This document shows, in pieces, positions 40,566 through 48,653 of a stretch of DNA of 64,000 bases. How positions within the stretch are numbered: the stretch's first letter is position 1; every line of letters begins with the position of its first letter. A program made the translations under genes and the position numbers. Source of the stretch: Huintestinicola sp050874005 (GTDB lineage: Bacteria > Bacillota > Clostridia > Oscillospirales > Ruminococcaceae); NCBI RefSeq assembly GCF_050874005.1, contig NZ_JBNMJV010000004.1, positions 47,386 to 111,385 on the forward strand. The letters run 5' to 3'. The notes below the pieces were generated by a model. That model searched no databases. It saw nothing but the letters and a program-made list of their open reading frames with translations, and had not been told where the DNA came from.

Positions 40566-40997
40566 AAATGCGACTAAGCCGATAAGCCGGGTTTTGTCGT
40601 GTGCGGAAATCTATCTGAGCGAATCGTCGCCGAAACGCTTTAGCCGTCATTACGGTACGCCTGCCGAGCAGACATTGACGTACACGTACCAATAGACGTT
40701 GCATCGGATAGGGTTTACACGGCAGCGGCGTCTCCGCCGCTCCGGTGAGCTCTTACCTCACCTTTCCACCCTTACCCCAAAGGGGGAAATATCCCGACAG
40801 GGGGAAATATCCCGACAGGGGGAAATATCCCGAAAGGGGGAAATATCCCGAAAGGGGGAAATATCCCGAAAGGGGCGGTATATTTCTGTTGCACTTTCCC
40901 TAAGGTCGCCCTCGGCTGCCGTTAGCAGCTACCCTGCTCTGTGATGCCCGGACTTTCCTAACTCAAAATGAGTTCAACCGCATAGCTTACTCGCAAG
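40566..40997 (-). ncRNA. rnpB: RNase P RNA (class A-like)
   Basis: The minus strand carries the RNase P core: AGGAAAGTCCGGGC near the 5' end, AGAGCAGGGTAG, GGTGAGGTAAGAGCTCACC, GTAAACCC, GATGCAA, and the closing AACCCGGCTTATCGGCTTAGTCGC. Helix P1 forms between GCGAGTAAGC (40994-40985) and GCTTAGTCGC (40579-40570) with one mismatch. A promoter precedes it and a terminator follows. The RNA processes tRNA 5' ends. Helix P12 is enlarged by five copies of an 18-base repeat. Ends are approximate to a few bases. Confidence 0.93.
40781..40870 (-). repeat. Five 18-bp tandem repeats inside rnpB
   Basis: Units start at 40781, 40799, 40817, 40835 and 40853, with plus-strand sequence AGGGGGAAATATCCCGA followed by C in the first two and A in the last three. 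Each can form a small GGGA/TCCC hairpin. They lie in the P12 region, which tolerates insertions in other bacteria. Confidence 0.9.
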
Positions 40998-41000
40998 GAT

Positions 41001-41028
41001 ATTTTAACATATTTTTTTGAGCTGTCAA
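41001..41028 (-). promoter_or_regulatory. rnpB promoter
   Basis: On the minus strand TTGACA (41028-41023), 16 bases, TAAAAT (41006-41001), just before the predicted RNA 5' end. Confidence 0.75.
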
Positions 41029-41055
41029 GAGGAAAAATCACGTATCAGCCGGATA

Positions 41056-41646
41056 TCAGCTTCGGCCCTCTGTCAGGCTCTCAAGAACAATCACCCCCAT
41101 TGTCAGAGGCAAAGTAAAGCTCACACTTCCCGACATAAAAAAGAACACCGCCGCAGTAATGCCGAACATAACATCTGCTGTTCGGAAAGCAGGAGACACA
41201 TCTTTTAAAGGGCATAGCCATTCTGCGGCAGCGGACATTATCCTTCCACCGTCAAGCGCCGACAAAGGGAGCAGGTTAAAGAGCAAAAGGGATATGTTGA
41301 TACCCGTGAATATCCTGTTACCGAAAAGGCAGCCTGCCGCACCGAGAAGAAGATTTACAAAGGGACCTGCCGCAAGCACGGATATCTCCGACAAAGTGTT
41401 TCTGAGAGACAGAGGTTCGCTTTTAAGCTTTACTCCGCCGCTGTAGAAGGTCAGTCCCCGTATTTTTATTTTAAGCGCTTTCATCGCTGCTATATGTCCA
41501 AGCTCGTGAAGAGCGCAGCACAAAGCCGCCATTGCCGCCGTTTCGGAAAATGCGCTTTGCAGAAGCAAAAGTGCCCACACCGAAAAAAATCCGAAGGTAA
41601 ATCTGAAATGTATTCCACCTGCATAAAAATCAAGGCCGCTGTCCAT
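41056..41646 (-). CDS. Site-2 protease-like (M50) membrane metallopeptidase
   Basis: A 196-residue membrane protein with the zinc motif HELGH (near residue 47) in LCCALHELGHIAAMKALKI, and the third-ligand region NLLPLSALDGGRI near residue 130. About five to six hydrophobic segments are present. Length and motifs fit compact SpoIVFB/YwhC-like proteases, some of which activate sigma factors during sporulation; the target here is unknown. AAAGGA lies about 12 bases before the ATG. Confidence 0.85.
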   Translation of the reverse strand: MDSGLDFYAGGIHFRFTFGFFSVWALLLLQSAFSETAAMAALCCALHELGHIAAMKALKIKIRGLTFYSGGVKLKSEPLSLRNTLSEISVLAAGPFVNLLLGAAGCLFGNRIFTGINISLLLFNLLPLSALDGGRIMSAAAEWLCPLKDVSPAFRTADVMFGITAAVFFFMSGSVSFTLPLTMGVIVLESLTEGRS

Positions 41647-42019
41647 ATAAAAAATTTATCCTTTCGGGAAAATGATAGAAATAATATGCTTTTGCGGGGT
41701 AAAATATGACTGTGCGCTTTTATGCTTTCCGCTGCTGCAAAGGTCAAAGGAGTGCCCGCAAAAGCTTTGATATATGCGGTTTTGCAGGCAAAGCTTTGTT
41801 ACATTTGCCAAAGCGGAAAAGACAAACCGCCAAAAGGTAACAAAACAGTTACGCAAAAGCGTGATTATTACAAATTAGTTACAAAAATCACCCCTCGGTT
41901 TTTACCGAAAAAAAGAAGACGGGTATTTTTTTGTACAGAATGACATTTATTTCAAATGTTCACAGAAAATTTCCGTCAGATTTATTAGAGAAAAATGCTT
42001 TTAATTTGACTTGCAATGT

Positions 42020-42029
42020 GCTATAATAG
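42020..42029 (+). promoter_or_regulatory. Extended -10 promoter of murA
   Basis: TGC directly before TATAAT forms an extended -10, with only a weak -35 upstream. The transcript would start about 70 bases before the murA start. The remaining 41647-42010 gap is AT-rich; I see no supported gene in it. Confidence 0.5.
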
Positions 42030-42103
42030 TTATTGCAATATAAATATTGCGTGCAATAAAATATTGCCGCAGAACAAAATTTGCGGCTACAGGAGATTTT
42101 ACT

Positions 42104-43390
42104 TTGGAAAAGTTTATTATAAAAGGCGGCAGACGTCTTGAGGGAGAGGTCGTTATAAGCGGCGCAAAGAACGCTGTTGTGGCTATTATCCCCGCAGTTA
42201 TACTGGCTGACGGTCCCTGCGTGCTTGAAAATATTCCGAATATCAGCGACGTTTCCATATCCCTGCGTATACTTTACGAAATGGGTGCGGACGTTCAGAA
42301 GCTTGACAAAAATACTTACCGCATTGACGCAGGCAACATCAAGGACCCTGTTGTTCCCTATGAGCTTGCACGTCATATGAGAGCTTCCTATTATTTCCTG
42401 GGAACTCTTTTAGGCAAATTCGGCAGAGCAAGAGTTTCTATGCCCGGCGGCTGTTACCTGGGCGACCGTCCCATTGACCAGCATCTCAAGGCTTTTTCGG
42501 CTCTGGGAGCCACCTGCACTCTGGATAACGGTATGATCGACATATGTGCCGATTCCCTTATCGGTGCACAGATATATTTTGATAAGATAACCGTGGGCGC
42601 TACCATCAATGCTATGCTCGCTGCCGTAAAGGCTACGGGTCTCACCGTTATCGAGAATGCCGCAAAAGAGCCTCATATCGTCGATCTCGCCAATTTCCTC
42701 AATTCTATGGGCGCCGATATTATGGGCGCAGGCACCGACGTTATCAAGATAAGAGGCGTTAAGCACCTTAAAGGCACAAGCTACGCCATTATCCCCGATC
42801 AGATCGAGGCAGGCACATATATGGTTGCGGCGGCTGCCACAAAGGGAAATGTGCTCATTAAAAATGTTATCCCCAAGCACCTTGAGTCTATTACTCAGAA
42901 GCTTGCCAAAATAGGTGTTAATGTGGAGGAGTTTGACGACAGCGTGAGAATTTCCGTTGACGGTCCTCTCGTTAAGACAAGCATCAAGACTATGCCCCAC
43001 CCCGGTTTCCCTACGGATATGCAGCCGCAGATATCTACCCTTCTCTGTCTTGCGGAGGGCACGAGCATCGTTACGGACGAAATATTCAACAACCGTTTCC
43101 GCTACGTGGACGAGCTGAGACGTATGGGTGCGGATATTTCCGTTGAGGGCAGAGTTGCCGTTATCGAGGGTGTGGGAAAGCTTATGGGTGCTCCCGTTAC
43201 CGCTCCCGATCTCAGAGCAGGCGCAGCTCTTATCATTGCGGGTCTTGCCGCAGGGGGCGTTACCGAGATAGACGATATTTACCACATTGAACGTGGCTAC
43301 GAGGATATTGAGCACAAGCTCAGAGCGTTGGGTGCTGATATCGAGAAAAAGACTGTTCCGGGCAGCTCGGTGCGCAAGGTGGCGCTGTAA
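42104..43390 (+). CDS. murA: UDP-N-acetylglucosamine 1-carboxyvinyltransferase
   Basis: A 428-residue enzyme for the first committed step of peptidoglycan synthesis, adding enolpyruvate to UDP-GlcNAc. The substrate-binding GAKNA is at residues 20-24, and the catalytic Cys lies in MPGGCYLGDRPIDQHLKA; a Cys here means the usual fosfomycin target is kept. The start is a TTG at 42104, with AGGAG 8 bases upstream and MEKFIIKGG as the usual N-terminus. Length is normal for MurA. Confidence 0.95.
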   Translation: MEKFIIKGGRRLEGEVVISGAKNAVVAIIPAVILADGPCVLENIPNISDVSISLRILYEMGADVQKLDKNTYRIDAGNIKDPVVPYELARHMRASYYFLGTLLGKFGRARVSMPGGCYLGDRPIDQHLKAFSALGATCTLDNGMIDICADSLIGAQIYFDKITVGATINAMLAAVKATGLTVIENAAKEPHIVDLANFLNSMGADIMGAGTDVIKIRGVKHLKGTSYAIIPDQIEAGTYMVAAAATKGNVLIKNVIPKHLESITQKLAKIGVNVEEFDDSVRISVDGPLVKTSIKTMPHPGFPTDMQPQISTLLCLAEGTSIVTDEIFNNRFRYVDELRRMGADISVEGRVAVIEGVGKLMGAPVTAPDLRAGAALIIAGLAAGGVTEIDDIYHIERGYEDIEHKLRALGADIEKKTVPGSSVRKVAL

Positions 43391-43412
43391 GAAGAATTAT
43401 TTTTGCTGAAAT

Positions 43413-43447
43413 AAAACGGCTCTCTCCGATTTTGGAGGGAGCCGTTT
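43413..43447 (+). terminator. murA terminator
   Basis: A 14-15 base stem, AAACGGCTCTCTCC with its near-complement GGAGGGAGCCGTTT, and a short loop. A second hairpin GGGACTGC/GCAGTCCC at 43485-43513 probably ends the convergent kinase gene. Confidence 0.75.
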
Positions 43448-43522
43448 GAACATTCCAAACTCTTATTTGATAAATAATAGGATCGGGACTGCACCCACAA
43501 AATCGGCAGTCCCGCTATTTTA

Positions 43523-44326
43523 TCAGTACAAAAATCCCCCTAAATGGGAAAGAGTCTCCGAAGCGGCGGCGGAGCCTGCGTTCATTGCCGCTGTAATGTC
43601 CCCGTCCTTTGCGTGGGAGCAGATGAATGCGGCGTGATAGCTGTCGCCGCAGCCTGTGGTGTCCTCCACTCTGCGGACGGGTACGGCTTTTACACGGTAC
43701 TTTCTGCCCTTATGATATGTAACGCTGTCCTCTGCACCGAGGGTCACGTTGATGATACTGTGGTATTTTTCCGACCACCTCTCAAATACGGGCAGGATAT
43801 CCTCGCTGCCGCTTATAAGGAAATAGTCGATATTTGGCAGGAGCTTTTCCATATTTTCAAAATCACGTCTTACATCAAGATCTGCCGCAAGCTTAAAGTC
43901 CGAATTTTCTTTGAGGGATACGACATCACCGAAATTGGGGCTGTGACAGTTGATAAAGACTATATCCGACGAACAGACCCTCTGCCTGTCCTCTTCGGAC
44001 ATCTGAAAGGTTCCGTAAACGCCGTTGTCCCAGGAATCTTCCTTGAAATATCTGTCACCCTCTGCGGTGAGGTAAATGCGGTTGGAGGCTGTCCTGCCGC
44101 CCTTTATAACGTGGACGGAGCTTGTGTCAACAGGCTTGTTTTCCACCGAGCGAAGTATCTCACGTCCGCATTCGTCGTCACCTATGGCTCCTAAAAGCCC
44201 CACCCTTATGTAGGGGAATTTGCAGGCGGCTGCGGCAAAATTCAGCGCTTCTCCGCCGGGAAATATCTTTCCGCTCCCGTCAAACACATCGGCGCACATT
44301 GTGGTCATTGCAGTTATTTTTATCAT
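43523..44326 (-). CDS. PfkB family carbohydrate kinase
   Basis: A 267-residue ribokinase-type sugar kinase. The N-terminal substrate region reads GSGKIFPGGEALNFAAAACKF, with LLGAIGDDECG. The C-terminal signature VEDTTGCGDSYHAAFICSHA holds the anion hole and catalytic Asp. It is slightly shorter than ribokinase and resembles FrlD-type fructosamine kinases, but the sugar is uncertain. It stands alone between murA and pgsA on the opposite strand to murA. Confidence 0.87.
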   Translation of the reverse strand: MIKITAMTTMCADVFDGSGKIFPGGEALNFAAAACKFPYIRVGLLGAIGDDECGREILRSVENKPVDTSSVHVIKGGRTASNRIYLTAEGDRYFKEDSWDNGVYGTFQMSEEDRQRVCSSDIVFINCHSPNFGDVVSLKENSDFKLAADLDVRRDFENMEKLLPNIDYFLISGSEDILPVFERWSEKYHSIINVTLGAEDSVTYHKGRKYRVKAVPVRRVEDTTGCGDSYHAAFICSHAKDGDITAAMNAGSAAASETLSHLGGFLY

Positions 44327-44422
44327 AGAGTTTTTTCTCTACTGTTTCGGGATTTTATTTATTATAATATATTTTGAAAGCTTTTGCAAGTGAAAAAATG
44401 CGGCTCAGTTGACATCGGAATA

Positions 44423-44460
44423 AAAAAGTATCGCCGGGAAAACAACGCTTTCCCGGCGAT
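44423..44460 (-). terminator. pgsA terminator
   Basis: A perfect 12-base stem ATCGCCGGGAAA/TTTCCCGGCGAT (44430-44441, 44449-44460) with ACTTTTTT on the minus strand after it. Confidence 0.9.
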
Positions 44461-44478
44461 ACCTGTCTGCTTCCGGAA

Positions 44479-45045
44479 TTATTTATCCGTATTGATATAG
44501 CTTTTATAGCCGTTAAGATATATGGCTCCCGAAATAACGGTGAGGGCAGTCGATATCCAGATAAGTGTCTGTTCAACAGCCGTTACCCACATTTCATAGG
44601 AAGAGCTGTCCTTGCCGAAAATAACAGCAAAGAGGAGTATCACAACGATAGCCACCATCGTGAATGCAGTCTTGAGCTTGCCCCATATGCCTGCGGCGAC
44701 TACAACTCCCTCTCCTGCGGTCACAAGTCTCAGTCCCGAGACCATAAATTCTCTTGCGATGATGATTATTACGGGCACCGCTCCCGCAAGTCCCATATCC
44801 ACAAAGCAGACAAGTGCGGAGATAACAAGCACCTTATCCGCAAGGGGGTCTAAAAATTTTCCGAAATTCGTAACGAGATTTCTGCTTCTTGCTATATGTC
44901 CGTCAAGGGCGTCGGTTATGGAAGCAAGTGCAAATACAACAAGCGCCCAGAGACTGCTGAGCGGCACTATATCCGTAAGCAGGAAGAAAATGAAAAAGGG
45001 CACCAGCACTACTCTTGCAACGGTAAGCTTATTCGGCAGATTCAT
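44479..45045 (-). CDS. pgsA: CDP-diacylglycerol--glycerol-3-phosphate 3-phosphatidyltransferase
   Basis: A 188-residue CDP-alcohol phosphatidyltransferase with the metal site ALDGHIARSRNLVTNFGKFLDPLAD near residues 46-72, and about five hydrophobic segments. It makes phosphatidylglycerol phosphate. The first Asp of the canonical DGxxAR motif is retained. It overlaps rimO by 17 bases, a common rimO-pgsA arrangement in clostridia. Confidence 0.93.
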   Translation of the reverse strand: MNLPNKLTVARVVLVPFFIFFLLTDIVPLSSLWALVVFALASITDALDGHIARSRNLVTNFGKFLDPLADKVLVISALVCFVDMGLAGAVPVIIIIAREFMVSGLRLVTAGEGVVVAAGIWGKLKTAFTMVAIVVILLFAVIFGKDSSSYEMWVTAVEQTLIWISTALTVISGAIYLNGYKSYINTDK

Positions 45046-46372
45046 CTACAACATCTCCTATCAGGTCGTAGTCCATTATATCGTTTATATGCACGTTTAC
45101 GAAAATGCCCGGAACAAGGCGGCGCTTTTTGGAGTTGAAGAATATCTTGCCGTCAATATCGGGAGCGTCTGCCGCACTTCTGCCAAAGTAACATTCGCCG
45201 TAGCGGTCATAGCCCTCCACTACTACCTCGATGGTCTTGTCACGAAGCTTCTGGTTTTTCTCGGTCATAATGACCATCTGCTGTTCCATAATGATATCCG
45301 AACGGCGCTCCTTTGTCTCCTCGTCAAGCTGTCCGTCCATAAGGGCAGCCTTTGTGCCTTCCTCTGCGGAATAGGGGAAGCAGCCCAAGCGGTCAAATTC
45401 CATATCCTTTACAAAGTGGGCAAGACGGTCAAACTGCTCCTCGGTCTCACCGGGGAAACCTGTTATAAGGGTGGTCCTGAGGATTATGCCCGGGATACGC
45501 TCTCTGAGCTTTGCAATAAGCGCTCTCAGAGTTTCCTCATTTCCGGGACGGTTCATTTTTGAGAGTATCTCACCGTCACAATGCTGAATGGGCATATCTA
45601 TGTACTTGACTATCTTGTCCTCTTTTGCCATTACATCGATAAGCTCGTCTGTTATCCTTTCGGGATAGCAGTAGAGGACACGTATCCATTTGAGCTGGGG
45701 TATCTGACAGAGCCTTGTGAGAAGCTCGGGGAGCATTGGCTTGCCGTAGATATCCTCGCCGTAGCGTGTGCTGTCCTGGGCAATGACGATAAGCTCTCTT
45801 ACGCCGTTTACCGCAAGCTCTGAAGCCTCAGCGCAGAGTGCTTCCATAGGCACGCTCCGCATTTTTCCTCTTATGGAGGGGATAGCGCAGTAGGAGCAGC
45901 AGTTTGAGCAGCCGTCCGCAATTTTCAGATATGAGTAGAATGACAGGGTGGTCTGAACTCTGCCGCCTGTCAGTCCTAAATTTAACTTATCGTCAAAGCT
46001 TGTGAGCTGATTGCCGCCCATTACCTTTTCAACGATATCGCAGATATGGTCATTTGAGCCTATGCCCACAACGGCGTCTGCTTCGGGTATCTCGGAAAGC
46101 ACCTCGTCCTTGTAGCGCTCGGCAAGGCAGCCTGTGATGATTATCTTCTTTATCCTGCCCTCTTTTTTCAGTGTTGCAAACTCGAGAATTGTTTCTATTG
46201 CCTCCTGCTTTGCGGACTCGATAAATCCGCAGGTGTTAATGATGGCAACGTCCGCAAGGGCAGCGTCTCCCACAAGCTGATAGCCTTTTTCATTAAGCTT
46301 ATATAACATTCTCTCTGCGTCCACCTGATTTTTGGAGCAGCCCAGAGAGACCATTCCTACTCTTATTGACAT
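45029..46372 (-). CDS. rimO: Ribosomal protein S12 methylthiotransferase
   Basis: A 447-residue radical SAM methylthiotransferase. The N-terminal UPF0004 domain has VSLGCSKNQVDAERM, ADVAIINTCGFIESAKQEAIE and a third Cys in ITGCLAERY. The radical SAM cluster is CSYCAIPSIRGKMRS, and a C-terminal TRAM domain follows (about 375-440). SKN after the first Cys favours RimO over MiaB. It adds a methylthio group to an Asp of S12. AAAAGG precedes the ATG. Confidence 0.92.
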   Translation of the reverse strand: MSIRVGMVSLGCSKNQVDAERMLYKLNEKGYQLVGDAALADVAIINTCGFIESAKQEAIETILEFATLKKEGRIKKIIITGCLAERYKDEVLSEIPEADAVVGIGSNDHICDIVEKVMGGNQLTSFDDKLNLGLTGGRVQTTLSFYSYLKIADGCSNCCSYCAIPSIRGKMRSVPMEALCAEASELAVNGVRELIVIAQDSTRYGEDIYGKPMLPELLTRLCQIPQLKWIRVLYCYPERITDELIDVMAKEDKIVKYIDMPIQHCDGEILSKMNRPGNEETLRALIAKLRERIPGIILRTTLITGFPGETEEQFDRLAHFVKDMEFDRLGCFPYSAEEGTKAALMDGQLDEETKERRSDIIMEQQMVIMTEKNQKLRDKTIEVVVEGYDRYGECYFGRSAADAPDIDGKIFFNSKKRRLVPGIFVNVHINDIMDYDLIGDVVDESAE

Positions 46373-46508
46373 TTATATCATTCCTTTTTATGTGATATGG
46401 TCGCATACATTTTTAATTATACTACATCTCCCGGGCATTTGCAAGGGCTGAGAGAAAATTTTCATCAAATTTTCTTTTACGATTTTACGGAAATTTTCTA
46501 TATCTCCA

Positions 46509-46537
46509 TTGAAAAATAATATCGTATAGAGTATAAT
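46509..46537 (+). promoter_or_regulatory. Promoter of the acetyltransferase gene
   Basis: TTGAAA (46509-46514), 17 bases, TATAAT (46532-46537), with the start codon 27 bases on. Confidence 0.7.
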
Positions 46538-46564
46538 CAATTATAAATACCCAAAAAAGGAACG

Positions 46565-47065
46565 ATGAAAATGATTATCAGAAAAGCTGCTGAAACGGAC
46601 ATTCCAAGACTGCTGGAAATTTACAATTACGAGGTCATAAACGGAGTATCCACTCTCGACCTCACGCCAAAGACCCTTGAGGAGTGGAAGGAGTGGTTTG
46701 CCCTGCATCAAACTGCGGAGCACCCATTGCTTGCTGCCGAAACAGACGGCGTAGTTTCGGGCTATGCCACTCTTTCGCCCTACAGGCAGAAGGAAGCCTA
46801 CAAGACCACCGCCGAGCTGTCGGTATACATTGCTCCCGAATTCCGCAGGCAGGGTGTGGCTTCTGCGCTTATGAGGGAGATACTGAAGCTTGCCCGTGAG
46901 AACGGCTCTCTTCATCTTATCGTTTCGGTCATAACCTCGGGAAATGCCGCCAGCGAGGCTCTGCACCAAAAATTCGGCTTTTCCTACTGCGGCACTATCC
47001 ACGAAGCAGGCTTCAAGCACGGGGAATATCGGAGCATTGACAATTACGAGCTGATGATCCGCTGA
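46565..47065 (+). CDS. GNAT acetyltransferase, phosphinothricin-acetyltransferase-like
   Basis: A 166-residue GNAT protein of the Pat/YncA/MddA type. IRKAAETDIPRLLEIYNYEV is the classical opening, and the acetyl-CoA loop is YIAPEFRRQGVASALMREILKLA; the C-terminal part has NAASEALHQKFGFSYCGTIHEAGFKHGEYRSIDNYEL. Family members acetylate phosphinothricin or methionine sulfoximine/sulfone. No resistance role can be shown here. AAAAGGAACG precedes the ATG. Confidence 0.87.
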   Translation: MKMIIRKAAETDIPRLLEIYNYEVINGVSTLDLTPKTLEEWKEWFALHQTAEHPLLAAETDGVVSGYATLSPYRQKEAYKTTAELSVYIAPEFRRQGVASALMREILKLARENGSLHLIVSVITSGNAASEALHQKFGFSYCGTIHEAGFKHGEYRSIDNYELMIR

Positions 47066-47089
47066 CCGCATTTATCTTACCGTCAGGGG

Positions 47090-47118
47090 TTGACATTCAA
47101 AACAAACTGTGATATAAT
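47090..47118 (+). promoter_or_regulatory. Promoter of the MFS transporter leader
   Basis: TTGACA (47090-47095), 17-base spacer, TATAAT (47113-47118), giving a leader RNA of about 235 bases before the transporter gene. Confidence 0.88.
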
Positions 47119-47163
47119 AAGAGCCGAATTATACTAAACTATTCAGTATCAGAGGTCGGGTTT

Positions 47164-47274
47164 ATGTTCCGGAAAAACGCAAATCTTCAGTTAAGCAAAG
47201 GCAGCATTTTTACCTCCTGTGGGGATAGTGCGCCCTTTTGCAGGAGGATTTGTTATAAATATGCCCGATCGTAA
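47164..47274 (+). CDS. Leader peptide 1 of the MFS transporter
   Basis: A 36-codon frame starting MFRKNANLQLSKGSIF, ending YKYARS, with AGAGGTCGGG as a ribosome-binding site 4-13 bases before its ATG. The coding region includes a CCTCCTG/CAGGAGG hairpin, whose loop holds GGGGATAGTGCGC, a segment that can pair with the second leader. The arrangement suggests an attenuator that responds to ribosome stalling. Whether the peptide is made is inferred. Confidence 0.55.
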   Translation: MFRKNANLQLSKGSIFTSCGDSAPFCRRICYKYARS

Positions 47275-47352
47275 ACAGACTGAGCGGTAAATGAACACAA
47301 ATCAAATAAAAGCTGCGCACTATCTCCTTAACGACTATTATCTGTTAAGGAG
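47213..47352 (+). promoter_or_regulatory. Translation attenuator of the MFS transporter
   Basis: Three RNA segments compete. GGGGATAGTGCGC (47221-47233) can pair with GCGCACTATCTCC (47315-47327) except for one G-U. CTCCTTAAC (47324-47332) pairs perfectly with GTTAAGGAG (47344-47352), which contains the transporter ribosome-binding site. The two pairings share bases 47324-47327 and exclude each other. A CCTCCTG/CAGGAGG stem (47213-47219, 47241-47247) can hold the first segment in its loop. Structures of this class control antibiotic-resistance genes through ribosome stalling. Confidence 0.72.
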
Positions 47353-47368
47353 ATCTTTTTATGAATAA
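47291..47368 (+). CDS. Leader peptide 2 of the MFS transporter
   Basis: A 25-codon frame, MNTNQIKAAHYLLNDYYLL then RRSFYE, whose last 8 bases overlap the start of the transporter gene (ATGAATAA). It runs through the hairpin that hides the transporter ribosome-binding site, so ribosomes translating it must open that hairpin. Only a weak GAGCGG precedes it. Confidence 0.5.
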   Translation: MNTNQIKAAHYLLNDYYLLRRSFYE

Positions 47369-48473
47369 ATTTAAAATAGAAAAACAATTAAGGGGATTAT
47401 ATTCCTCGTCGGTGCTGAGCAATTTATCGCTTACGGGTGCCTGGGTGGCAATTCTGGCGGCGAGAGGCTACAGCTTGGTGGAAATAGGCATTGCAGAAAC
47501 GGTGTTCCATATCGTAAGCCTTATTTTTGAGATACCCTCGGGCATATTCGCAGATGTGTTTGGCAGGAAAAAGATGCTTATGGTCAGCACAGTTATGAGA
47601 ATGATAGGCAACATTATAATGATATTCTCACGCAATTTGTTTATGGTCTGCCTGTCAATAGCCTTTCAGGCACTGAGCTTCAATTTTTCCTCCGGCTCGG
47701 GAGACGCTCTTGCATATGACTCTCTGAAAATGGCAGAAAGAGAGAACGAGTTTGAGAAGTACGAGTCAAATCAGCTTATCATCTATCGCCTTTGCGGCGG
47801 CATTTCGACCCTGTGCGCAGGCTTTGCCCTTTATCTCGGGCATATGATATCCTACGGAACAGACCTTGTCACAGGAGTGATACAGATATTCATACTGTCG
47901 TCCCTTTGCGAGATACGGGCAGATGTCCGGGAAAATGCCGTACAGCGCAGGACCGCAAAGGAAACAGTCTCAGAGCTTGTCAGCTGCTTTAAGGAAAGCC
48001 TTGCCTTTCTGAAAGAAATTAAGAAAACAATGGGGCTGATGTTCTGCAATGCACTTGTGGGAGCGGCAGATATCCTGCTGCTGTTTTTCCTGCAGGCAAA
48101 GCTGCCCGAAAAAGGGATACCCGGGTGGAGCCTGGGCTTTGCCCTGCTGTTTATGGAAATGGGCGGCATTGCGGGCGCAAGGCTGATACTGAAAGCGCCG
48201 AAGCTTAAATACGCAACTGTGTTTGCCATAGCGTCAGGACTGGTTCTTTCGGGGCTTATTGCTGAACATTCCCCCTCTTGCCTGCTTATGGCTGTGGGCG
48301 GCTTTCTGGCGGCTGTGGGAGACGACGCTCTGCAGGTGAGGACAAATGCTAAATTACAGGATATGTTCCCCTCTGAGCAGCGTGCTACCCTTACCTCTGT
48401 GGAGTCATTTGTCTTTTCCGCCGTTATGATAGTTCTGTCGCCCCTTGCAGGCTTTGTATTTTCTGTATGGTAA
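47361..48473 (+). CDS. MFS transporter, probable drug exporter
   Basis: A 370-residue protein with about 11-12 hydrophobic segments. The MFS cytoplasmic loop signature GIFADVFGRKKMLMVS lies near residue 62 between helices 2 and 3. It resembles clostridial and Bacillus efflux proteins. The attenuator leader supports a role in resistance to a ribosome-targeting drug, but the substrate is unknown. AAGGAG lies 8 bases before the ATG. Confidence 0.85.
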   Translation: MNKFKIEKQLRGLYSSSVLSNLSLTGAWVAILAARGYSLVEIGIAETVFHIVSLIFEIPSGIFADVFGRKKMLMVSTVMRMIGNIIMIFSRNLFMVCLSIAFQALSFNFSSGSGDALAYDSLKMAERENEFEKYESNQLIIYRLCGGISTLCAGFALYLGHMISYGTDLVTGVIQIFILSSLCEIRADVRENAVQRRTAKETVSELVSCFKESLAFLKEIKKTMGLMFCNALVGAADILLLFFLQAKLPEKGIPGWSLGFALLFMEMGGIAGARLILKAPKLKYATVFAIASGLVLSGLIAEHSPSCLLMAVGGFLAAVGDDALQVRTNAKLQDMFPSEQRATLTSVESFVFSAVMIVLSPLAGFVFSVW

Positions 48474-48512
48474 CAGTTGAATGTGACGGCTGAGATCCCG
48501 ACCTCATTTCAG

Positions 48513-48547
48513 AATACCGCTTTGCCCTGTGCAGAGCGGTATTTTTT
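48513..48547 (+). terminator. MFS transporter terminator
   Basis: AATACCGCT (48513-48521) pairs with AGCGGTATT (48535-48543), followed by six T in total. Just upstream, CCCGACCTC (48497-48505) is the inverse of GAGGTCGGG in the leader (47152-47160). Confidence 0.88.
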
Positions 48548-48595
48548 ATCCCTCGGGATATTCAAATTAAACGGTATGCATATAAATAAAAAGTC

Positions 48596-48624
48596 TTGCG
48601 TATCCTTGTAAAATATGGTATAAT
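48596..48624 (+). promoter_or_regulatory. Promoter of the PH-domain gene pair
   Basis: TTGCGT (48596-48601), 17 bases, TATAAT (48619-48624), 30 bases before the first start codon. Confidence 0.7.
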
Positions 48625-48653
48625 AAAAATATTATCGGGAAAGGAGAGCCGCT

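Noticed and set aside
40781..40870. 18-bp direct repeats as a CRISPR array
   Set aside because: Units are contiguous without spacers and lie inside the RNase P RNA.
41722..41943. 73-codon plus-strand ORF upstream of murA
   Set aside because: No ribosome-binding site, basic low-complexity product, and it overlaps promoter-like sequence.
46565..47065. Phosphinothricin resistance gene
   Set aside because: The family is broad and includes methionine sulfoximine acetylases; no context supports a herbicide or antibiotic role.
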